From contig JADYYZ010000271.1 in assembly GCA_020853405.1 (NCBI GenBank), positions 1-7,770 on the forward strand: a stretch of DNA of 7,770 nucleotides, written 5' to 3'. The position numbers and the translations under genes are program-made. This stretch comes from Acetobacteraceae bacterium (GTDB lineage: Bacteria > Pseudomonadota > Alphaproteobacteria > Acetobacterales > Acetobacteraceae). Shown here in pieces: positions 1 through 5,843 of this stretch; the first letter of the stretch is position 1; the number at the start of each line of letters is the position of its first letter. The notes beneath the pieces were generated by a model, which worked only from the letters and a program-made list of their open reading frames with translations, ran no database searches and was not told where the DNA came from.

Positions 1-626
1 ATCAGCGATTCGTCACACGGCAGGCTGGCATCGTGCCCCATGCCGGCCGGCGTGCAGTTCACGAGCACGCTGGCGGTGATCGTTGCGGCCTGGCAGGCGA
101 GGCCGGGGAAGGCGTGCGACAGGTCGGCGACCAGCGCCTCGGCCCGCCCCGGCTGGGCATCGTGCACGGCGAGCATCGCCGGGCTCTCGGCGGCGATCGC
201 GGTGGCGACGGCCCGCCCGGCACCACCCGCGCCCAGCAGCTGCACGTGCTCGCCGGCGAAGCGCATGCCGGCGGCGCGCGCGGCGTTCATGAAGCCCGGC
301 CCGTCGACGTTGGTCGCGTGCCAGCCCATCTGGGTCGGGCGCAGCAGGTTCGCCGACCCGGCAAGCCGCACCACCGCGTCGCTGGTCGTCGCGACATGGA
401 ATCCGGCGAGCTTGTGCGGGATGGTGAGCACGATGCCCGCCAGGTTGTCGATGTGGCGGGCACCTTCCATGAAGGCGGCGAAATTCGCTGGCGCCACCTG
501 CATCGAAAGATAGAGCGCGTTCGCCCCGCGCGCCGCGAGTGCGGCTTCGTATTCGGCGAATCCCTTGATGTGGCCGGTGGGGTAGCCGGCGATCACGATC
601 AGGCGGGTCTGTCCGTTCGGGGTCAT
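1..626 (-). CDS. Shikimate dehydrogenase-fold NAD(P) oxidoreductase, 3' end cut by window edge
   Basis: The first 208 residues are present, with no stop before the window edge. The AroE fold signatures appear in order: TIPHK at residues 68-72 (K72 is the family's catalytic Lys), the Asn of GSAN at 93, NVDGPGF at 106-112 (D108 pairs with the Lys), the Rossmann loop GAGGAGRAV at 132-140, and NCTPAGMG at 190-197. The N-terminal motif that is GNPxxHSxSP in true shikimate dehydrogenases reads GYPTGHIKGF here, so both Ser residues that hold the shikimate carboxylate are absent. After the second Rossmann strand the sequence is HDAQPGRA, where NADP-using AroE has NRTxxRA; an acidic residue with no Arg suggests NAD use. 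The start codon overlaps the preceding stop (ATGA) and has no clear ribosome binding site, so translation is probably coupled. It is unlikely to be the biosynthetic AroE; a cytoplasmic catabolic dehydrogenase for the transporter's substrate is my inference. Confidence 0.85.
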   Translation of the reverse strand, partial: MTPNGQTRLIVIAGYPTGHIKGFAEYEAALAARGANALYLSMQVAPANFAAFMEGARHIDNLAGIVLTIPHKLAGFHVATTSDAVVRLAGSANLLRPTQMGWHATNVDGPGFMNAARAAGMRFAGEHVQLLGAGGAGRAVATAIAAESPAMLAVHDAQPGRAEALVADLSHAFPGLACQAATITASVLVNCTPAGMGHDASLPCDESL

Positions 627-997
627 CGCGCAGCCAGCACCAGTGGCTCGTGCATGGTCGTGTCCTGTCCCCGGAACCACAGGCGCAGCGTCACGCGGGC
701 ACCGCGCGCGAAGCCGGGTGCTTCTGCCTGCAGCTGCACCGCGTGGCTGGAATTGTCGTCGAAGCGGAACCGGCCGTCGGCGCCGGTTCTCGCCTCCGCC
801 CTGGCCTCGTTGGTGATGAAGCTGCGGTTGTAGAGCGTGACCGTCGCCCCCGGCACCGGCCTGCCGGCAAGGTCGATCACGCGCCCCTCGATCACGCCAT
901 GGGCGTTGGCGGAAACATAAAGGTTCCAGCCGCCGACCAGGATCGCCAGGATCCCCGGCACGATCACCCAGCGGCTTCGCATCCATGCCCGGTTCAT
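623..997 (-). CDS. Small membrane-anchored protein with carboxypeptidase-regulatory-like domain
   Basis: This 124-residue protein has a short Arg-containing N-terminus, one hydrophobic helix at about residues 10-30, and a single beta-sandwich repeat from about 34 to 110. The repeat carries the usual landmarks of carboxypeptidase regulatory-like or transthyretin-like domains: GVIEGRVIDLAGRPVPGATV, then TGADGRFRF and AEAPGF. The positive-inside rule puts the helix in the inner membrane with the beta domain in the periplasm. Such domains are non-catalytic and usually mediate binding or structural contacts. The gene lies 10 bases after the MalG-like permease, with GAGG about 8 bases before the ATG, and overlaps the next gene by 4 bases, so it belongs to this operon. 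A role as an accessory of the transporter is inference; an uncleaved or cleaved signal peptide is an alternative to a permanent anchor. Confidence 0.8.
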   Translation of the reverse strand: MNRAWMRSRWVIVPGILAILVGGWNLYVSANAHGVIEGRVIDLAGRPVPGATVTLYNRSFITNEARAEARTGADGRFRFDDNSSHAVQLQAEAPGFARGARVTLRLWFRGQDTTMHEPLVLAAR

Positions 998-1007
998 GGC
1001 GCTGGCC

Positions 1008-1823
1008 TCATCCCTTGGTCGCGCCCTTGGTCAGGCCCTGGATGAACTCCTTCTGTGCCATCAGGAACACGAAGATGCCGGGCAGCAGCACCATCACCAC
1101 GAAAGCATAGAGCGCGCCGGTGGTGTCCTCCATGTAGGAGAGGAAGCGCGCCAGCCCGAGCGGCAGGGTCTGCATCTGCGGATCGCGCGTGATGATCAGC
1201 GGCCACAGGAAACTGTTCCACGACCAGATGAAGGCAAGGATCACGTTGGTCGCGATCGCCGGCTTCGACAGCGGCAGCATCACGTGCGTGATGATCCGCC
1301 ATTCCGACAGCCCGTCCATGCGCGCGGCATCGACCAGGCTGCGCGGCACCGCCTCGAACGCGGCCTTGTAGATGAAGATGCAGATGATGGTCGAGAGCAG
1401 GGGCAGCGCAAGCCCCAGATGGGTGTTCAGCAGCCCGAGCCGGGCGGTGATCAGATAGGCAGGGATGATCGTCGCCTGGAACGGGATCAGCATGCACGAC
1501 AGCAGCAGCAGGATCACCAGGCGCTTGGCCGGGAAATGCCGGGTCAGCGCGTAGCCGGCCAGCGCGTTCAGCACGACATTGCCGATCACCGCCAGCAGCG
1601 AGACGATCACGCTGTTCAGCAGGTAGCGCGGGAACGCGATCAGGTACCAGACATCGACGAAGTTGAAGAGGTGCGGGCTCTCCGGCAGCAGGCGCGGCGG
1701 CCAGGCATAGATGTTCTCGTTGGTCACCGCGGTCTTGGCGACCCAGTAGAAGGGAACCAGCATCACCAGGCTGACCAGCACCAGCACGGCGTGGCGTGCC
1801 CAGGGGAAGCGTCGGTGCGGCAT
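1008..1823 (-). CDS. MalG-like permease of a CUT1-type carbohydrate ABC importer
   Basis: This 271-residue inner-membrane protein matches the usual length of MalG/UgpE-type permeases and has about six hydrophobic segments, at roughly residues 11-29, 68-92, 101-123, 137-153, 190-212 and 237-256. The cytoplasmic EAA loop that docks on the ABC ATPase is at about 157-190 (FEAVPRSLVDAARMDG, then LPLSKPAI). The C-terminal tail QKEFIQGLTKGATKG is characteristic of this permease class. The protein would form the channel together with the MalF-like permease at 5827-4922, yet the two genes are separated by about 3.1 kb containing two unrelated genes. It starts 10 bases after the C69 hydrolase stop, with a weak AGGGCGGG element upstream, so it is probably co-transcribed with the hydrolase. 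The substrate cannot be read from the permease; sugars, polyols or glycerol phosphates are typical for the family. Confidence 0.93.
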   Translation of the reverse strand: MPHRRFPWARHAVLVLVSLVMLVPFYWVAKTAVTNENIYAWPPRLLPESPHLFNFVDVWYLIAFPRYLLNSVIVSLLAVIGNVVLNALAGYALTRHFPAKRLVILLLLSCMLIPFQATIIPAYLITARLGLLNTHLGLALPLLSTIICIFIYKAAFEAVPRSLVDAARMDGLSEWRIITHVMLPLSKPAIATNVILAFIWSWNSFLWPLIITRDPQMQTLPLGLARFLSYMEDTTGALYAFVVMVLLPGIFVFLMAQKEFIQGLTKGATKG

Positions 1824-1833
1824 CGTGCCCGCC

Positions 1834-3189
1834 CTATGTGCTGGCGCGCCCGCGCCGGTCGGCGGTGCCTGCCATGGCGCGCCCGGAAAATTCCTGCCAG
1901 GCCGCCTGGTGGCCGCCGTCGGTGATCAGCATGCCCGGCAGAAGCCGCCGCCGCCAGGCGGTCTCCCACGCCGCAGCGTCGGTCCAGCATTGCGCGGCGG
2001 CTTCGGCGCGTCCGGTGGGTGTCGCGTCAGCCATGCGCCGGAGGAAGCGGGCTTCCAGGGCATCGCGTTCCGGCGCAAGGGCAGCACGCACCGCGCCGAA
2101 ATCGCCGAGCACGGCGCCGCGATGCAGCGTCTCGTGCTGCCACCAGGCCGTCGCGGATCCCCAGTGGCCGGTCGGGCGCGGACCTTGCGGTGCGAGGCCG
2201 GCTTCGATCACCACGGGCTTGAAGATCGAAAGGCAGGGTGCGGCGGTGCCGGTCACCCAATGTACTGCCTGGCCATCCGCGCCGATCTCCGAGACCATCG
2301 AAGCGGTGGTCTGGCCGCCGCGGTCGTGGCCGGCTGCGTGCATGCAGATGCTGCGGCCTGGCGCCCTGGCCGGATGCCACGCCGCGTCGCGCTCGGCGGC
2401 AGGGCCGTGGTCGCGCAGCACCGCCATCATGTCGGCAACTGTCAGGGTGCCGTCCCGGCGTGCCAGAAGCTCGGTCGCCCGCGCTGAGCGCGCCCGCCCC
2501 TGGGTCAGGGTGTCGCGCTCCGGGTCCAGATAGCACGCGGCGAAGTCCAGCGCGGCGGGATCGTCGGCCAGGCCGCGTGCGCTGGCATCCTCGATCAGCG
2601 CGGGGCTTGTCCGCCACGCCGCGCCGCGCCCGATCGACAGTGCGTTGGAAATGGCGCGGGCGCGCTGGACGCGCCCGGCGACCCAGAGCCGCCCGACCGT
2701 TTCCAGCACGAAGGCTTCGCGCGGGTCGGCGACCAGGAAGGCGTTGTCGTAGTAACGCTCGTTCAGGTGGCCGCAATCGCCACCCTGGCCGTGCCGTTCC
2801 AGGAGCGCGATGATCGCCGCCACCGCCGCTTCCGCCGTCGCCGCCCGTTCGAGCCCCAGCCGCACCAGGTCCATGCCGATCAGTGCCGGTTCGCGGCGGG
2901 GAGGATGGAGGTGCGAGAACACCGCCTCGTTGCCGATCACCACGCCGGCCGCGTTCGCGCCGATCTCCGCACCCCAGCACCAGAAGGGGCGGCTCAGCAG
3001 CACCGCCTGCGTCTCGGCCGCCTGTGGGATGTCGATGTAGGTGCAGCGAAGCGTGCTGCCTGGTTCATGGCGCGCGGCGGGGCAGTGATCGAGGAACTGC
3101 GATTCGTTGCGCTCACGGTCACTGTTCTTGGCAAACAGCGTCGCGCCGCCGAGGGTGGTCGATGCCAGGGCCACCATGGTGTCGCACAT
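1834..3189 (-). CDS. Secernin-like C69-family N-terminal nucleophile hydrolase
   Basis: This 451-residue protein begins MCDTMVAL; removal of Met1 would expose Cys2, the N-terminal nucleophile expected of MEROPS family C69. Further family landmarks are TLFAKNSDR (17-25), a central block YDNAFLVADPREAFVLETVG (147-166) leading to ISNALSIG (180-187), and a C-terminal pair ICMHAAG...GQTTASMV (281-299) and TGTAAPCLSIFKP (313-325). These match the secernin/dipeptidase branch of C69. No signal peptide is seen, so it is probably cytosolic. Members hydrolyse dipeptides or other amides, but many have no known substrate. An AAGGAGA ribosome binding site lies 10 bases before the ATG, which fixes the start and leaves Cys at position 2. 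It is divergent from an oligopeptide-type binding protein gene and immediately precedes the MalG-like permease, suggesting it processes an imported amide or peptide conjugate (inference). Confidence 0.9.
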   Translation of the reverse strand: MCDTMVALASTTLGGATLFAKNSDRERNESQFLDHCPAARHEPGSTLRCTYIDIPQAAETQAVLLSRPFWCWGAEIGANAAGVVIGNEAVFSHLHPPRREPALIGMDLVRLGLERAATAEAAVAAIIALLERHGQGGDCGHLNERYYDNAFLVADPREAFVLETVGRLWVAGRVQRARAISNALSIGRGAAWRTSPALIEDASARGLADDPAALDFAACYLDPERDTLTQGRARSARATELLARRDGTLTVADMMAVLRDHGPAAERDAAWHPARAPGRSICMHAAGHDRGGQTTASMVSEIGADGQAVHWVTGTAAPCLSIFKPVVIEAGLAPQGPRPTGHWGSATAWWQHETLHRGAVLGDFGAVRAALAPERDALEARFLRRMADATPTGRAEAAAQCWTDAAAWETAWRRRLLPGMLITDGGHQAAWQEFSGRAMAGTADRRGRAST

Positions 3190-3336
3190 CGGCTGCGTCT
3201 CCTTGCCGGCAGGAATGAGCCAGCGCGATCAGGCCGTGCAGCTGGCGCCGGGTCAACGCATATGTTCTTGCCTTACGTTCCCGAAACATGCTGCGCTACG
3301 CAACGGATACCATGCGGTCGCGAAGGGAGCGGTGGA
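3190..3336. promoter_or_regulatory. Divergent intergenic region between C69 hydrolase and family 5 binding protein
   Basis: This 147-base stretch separates two head-to-head genes and must hold promoters for both. On the minus strand TTGACC (3256-3251) followed after 17 bases by CCTGAT (3233-3228) is a possible but weak sigma-70-type pair for the hydrolase operon. On the plus strand TTGCCT (3268-3273) could be a -35 element, but I find no good -10 at normal spacing. An imperfect inverted repeat, ATGTT at 3262-3266 and AACAT at 3285-3289, might be an operator. The two ribosome binding sites lie inside the region: AAGGAGA on the minus strand and GGGAG on the plus strand. Only the divergent arrangement is firm; individual elements are tentative. 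Confidence 0.5.
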
Positions 3337-4905
3337 ATGGTCGGACGCCTGTGGAGCCTGCTGGCCGCGATGGCGCTCGGCCTGCTTGCGGCGCCGTTGC
3401 CCGCGCGCCCGGCCGGGGCGGCGAGCCTTGTCGCGGTGCTGGAAGCCGAGGTCGCGACGCTCGATCCGCATTTCACCACCGCCTACATCACGCGCGCCTT
3501 CGGCTACACGGTGTTCGACACGCTGTTCGGCCTGACCACCAACGGAGAAATCCGGCCGCAGATGGTCGGGGAAACGACAATCTCTGACGATCGGCTGACC
3601 TACACCTTCACGCTGCGCGCGGGACTGGCGTGGCACGACGGCACACCGGTGACCGCCGCCGACTGCGTTGCCTCGCTGCGCCGCTGGATGCCCAAGGCAG
3701 GGATGGGAAGGCGCCTTGCCGCCGCCACGGAATCGCTGGAGGCGATCGACGCGCGGACGTTCCGGCTGACGCTGAAGGAGCCGTTCGGCCTGGTGCTGCA
3801 GTCGCTCGGCCAGCCCAACACGCCAGTGCCCTTCATGCTCCCCGAACGGCTGGTGCAGGCGGCCGGCGACGGGCGCATCCCGGAGATCATCGGCTCCGGT
3901 CCCTTCGTTTTCCGCGCCGACCTGTACCGGCCCGGCGATCGCATCATCCTTGACCGCAACGATCGCTATGTGCCGCGGGCCGAACCGGCAGACTTCTTCG
4001 CCGGCGGCAAGCGCGTGAATGTTGAGCGCCTGGAACTGCGCACCATGCCCGATGGCGCGACCGCCGCCGCGGCACTGCAGGCGGGCGAGATCGACTTCAT
4101 GCAAAGCCCGCCCTTCGACATGCTGGCCGTGCTGGAGCGCAACCGCCGCGTCAGCATCGGCGGGCCGGGCGGGATGAACAGCTTCCAGGGCTTCATCCGG
4201 CTGAACCACGCGGCACCGCCTTTCAACGATCCGGAGATCCGCCGTGTGCTGTGGCGCCTGTTTGACCAGAGCACGGTGCTGACCGCGCTTGGCCTGCCGG
4301 AGCGGCTGACCCAGCCCGGCTGCCTTGCCTGGTTCATGTGCGGCGGGCCGTTCGAGAACACAGAAGGCAGCGAGATTGCCCGCAATCCTTCGGTCGCTGC
4401 GGCGCGCGACGCACTGCGTCGCACACGCTACAACGGCGAGAAGGTGGTGGTCATGCAGGCGACCGATATCGAGACCCTGCGCGTCTCCGCGGCGGTGGCG
4501 GCCGACCTTCTCGGGCAAGCCGGATTCAATGTCGAGCTGCAGGCGATGGACTGGGGCACGCTGCTCAATCGCCGTGCCCGCCGCGAGGGATGGGCGGCGT
4601 TCGGCGTCACCGCCTCGGGCTTCGACCTTGCCTCGCCGCTTACCCATTTCTACCTGGCCGGCAACTGTGTCGACTATTCGGGCTGGAGCTGCGACGAACG
4701 GCTGGTGCCGCTGTACGCGGCCTTTCCCAGGGCGCAGACCGACGCCGAGCGGCAGCGCCTGGCGCGCGAGATCTCGGCGATCGGCTTCGACAACGTGCCC
4801 GCGGTGATGTGGGGCCAGTTCATCGCGCCGGCGGCCTGGCGCAGCACGCTGAAGAACCTCATCCCATCCAGCATCCCGCTTTTCTGGAGCGTGGAGAAGC
4901 CGTAG
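3337..4905 (+). CDS. Family 5 extracellular solute-binding protein (oligopeptide/dipeptide type)
   Basis: This 522-residue protein has the normal length of DppA/OppA-type binding proteins. A Sec signal peptide covers residues 1-28 (hydrophobic LLAAMALGLLAAPL, likely cut after PAGA), so it is periplasmic. The mature N-terminus has the family pattern EVATLDPHFTTAY, followed by VFDTLFGL, then the block TYTFTLRAGLAWHDGTPVTAADCVASLRRW (family signature region), and GSGPFVF in the middle. I chose the ATG at 3337 because GGGAG lies 8 bases upstream and the signal peptide starts there; an in-frame ATG at 3262 has no ribosome binding site. It probably binds a peptide or another compound such as a glycoside or opine, since this fold is broad in ligand range. 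No Dpp/Opp-type permease or ATPase is in the window, so its transporter partner is unknown. It stands alone on the plus strand and ends 16 bases from the converging malF-like gene. Confidence 0.92.
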   Translation: MVGRLWSLLAAMALGLLAAPLPARPAGAASLVAVLEAEVATLDPHFTTAYITRAFGYTVFDTLFGLTTNGEIRPQMVGETTISDDRLTYTFTLRAGLAWHDGTPVTAADCVASLRRWMPKAGMGRRLAAATESLEAIDARTFRLTLKEPFGLVLQSLGQPNTPVPFMLPERLVQAAGDGRIPEIIGSGPFVFRADLYRPGDRIILDRNDRYVPRAEPADFFAGGKRVNVERLELRTMPDGATAAAALQAGEIDFMQSPPFDMLAVLERNRRVSIGGPGGMNSFQGFIRLNHAAPPFNDPEIRRVLWRLFDQSTVLTALGLPERLTQPGCLAWFMCGGPFENTEGSEIARNPSVAAARDALRRTRYNGEKVVVMQATDIETLRVSAAVAADLLGQAGFNVELQAMDWGTLLNRRARREGWAAFGVTASGFDLASPLTHFYLAGNCVDYSGWSCDERLVPLYAAFPRAQTDAERQRLAREISAIGFDNVPAVMWGQFIAPAAWRSTLKNLIPSSIPLFWSVEKP

Positions 4906-4921
4906 CGATTCTGGTTTCCCG

Positions 4922-5827
4922 TCAGTCCCGTTCCACCGCCCCGGCATTGCCGCCGGCGGCGCGGTTGGCAAGGAATGTCAGGAACAGCAGAAGCACGAAC
5001 TGCACGACGGTGACGGCCGCCGCGTAGTCGAACTTGGTCTGGCCGAAGCCGAGCTTGTAGATGTAGGTGATCAGCAGCTCGGTCGCGTGCCCCGGCCCGC
5101 CATTGGTCATGATGTAGACCAGGTCGAAACTGGTGAAACTGTTGAGCAGCGCGATCACCGCGCACAGGAACAGCGACGGCCGCAGCATCGGCACGGTGAT
5201 GCGCGCGAAGCGTGCCCAGGCCGGCGCGCCGTCGATGCGTGCCGCCTCGTAGAGATGGGTCGGAATCGCCTGCAGCCCGGTCAGCAGCACGATCATGTAG
5301 AAGCCCAGGATCTGCCAGATCTCGGTTGCAATGACCGAGGGCAGGGCGAGATCGAAGCTCGCAAGGAACCCGAGCGGCTTGTCGATGATCCCCGCCGAAC
5401 GCAGCACCCAGTTGATGAAGCCGCCGCGCTCGTCGTACATCCAGCGCCAGACGATGCCGACCGCGACCGTCATCAAGGGATACGACAGGAAGACGATGGT
5501 GCGGTAGATGCTGGCGCCCTTCAGGTCGCTGTTGACCAGCAGCGCGATGCCAAGCGCCAGCACGATCCCGATCGGGGCGGCGGCGATCCAGATCAGCGTG
5601 TTCCACAGCGCCTGCCAGAACACGTCGTCGTAGAACAGCATCTCCTCGTAGTGCTCGAAGCCGACCCAGCGCGGCGGCCGCATCGGCGACCAGGACTGGA
5701 ACGACAGGATCACGTTCCAGCCGAGCGGTGCGAGCCGGTACAGGATGAAGATCGCCAGCGACGGCGCCAGGAAGCAGACGATCAGCGCGATCTCGCGCGT
5801 CCGCTTCCTGGAATACCAGCCGGGCAT
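4922..5827 (-). CDS. MalF-like permease of a CUT1-type carbohydrate ABC importer
   Basis: This 301-residue inner-membrane protein has about six hydrophobic segments, near residues 13-34, 75-98, 108-130, 165-187, 217-241 and 267-288. The EAA loop for ATPase docking is at 194-216 (YEAARIDGAPAW, then ITVPMLRP), a near-consensus form. A motif typical of MalF/UgpA-type permeases, IMTNGGPGHATE, is at 239-250. The ATG at 5827 lies one base after the stop of the binding protein gene, so the two are one operon. A longer in-frame start at 5869 would overlap the binding protein by 41 bases and add 14 residues (MPNGGWRG...) atypical of the family. No clear ribosome binding site precedes the chosen start, consistent with translational coupling. 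Its partner permease is not next to it but at 1823-1008, beyond two unrelated genes. Confidence 0.93.
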   Translation of the reverse strand: MPGWYSRKRTREIALIVCFLAPSLAIFILYRLAPLGWNVILSFQSWSPMRPPRWVGFEHYEEMLFYDDVFWQALWNTLIWIAAAPIGIVLALGIALLVNSDLKGASIYRTIVFLSYPLMTVAVGIVWRWMYDERGGFINWVLRSAGIIDKPLGFLASFDLALPSVIATEIWQILGFYMIVLLTGLQAIPTHLYEAARIDGAPAWARFARITVPMLRPSLFLCAVIALLNSFTSFDLVYIMTNGGPGHATELLITYIYKLGFGQTKFDYAAAVTVVQFVLLLFLTFLANRAAGGNAGAVERD

Positions 5828-5843
5828 CTCAGGCGCGACTGAG
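5828..5843 (-). promoter_or_regulatory. Short stem-loop abutting the malF-like start codon
   Basis: On the minus strand the bases just before the permease ATG are CTCAG-TCGCGC-CTGAG, a perfect 5-base-pair inverted repeat with a 6-base loop. The right arm contains the TGA stop of the binding protein gene, and its last G touches the ATG. Folded in the mRNA it would cover the region where a ribosome binding site should be, and none is otherwise visible. Ribosomes finishing the binding protein gene would melt it, giving coupled but lower permease expression. The stem is short and could be chance. Confidence 0.3.

Noticed and set aside
996..1925. 309-residue plus-strand open frame opposite the MalG-like permease
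   Set aside because: Composition rich in Gln, His, Asp and Arg is what antisense of a membrane protein gene gives; no motif.
3292..3302. TGCG-CTA-CGCA inverted repeat upstream of the family 5 binding protein
   Set aside because: Four-base arms only, which do not extend; too weak to call an operator.
3262..3336. Upstream in-frame ATG that would extend the family 5 binding protein by 25 residues
   Set aside because: No ribosome binding site before it, and it would bury the signal peptide behind an atypical Cys-containing leader.
4949..4960. Perfect 12-base palindrome GCCGCCGGCGGC near the malF-like stop
   Set aside because: No loop and no T tract, it lies inside the coding region, and such GC palindromes are expected by chance in this composition.
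3253..4971. 572-residue open frame on the minus strand opposite the family 5 binding protein gene
   Set aside because: Low-complexity, Arg/Gln/His-rich translation with no family motif; it mirrors codon bias of the real plus-strand gene, which has a signal peptide, ribosome binding site and family signature.
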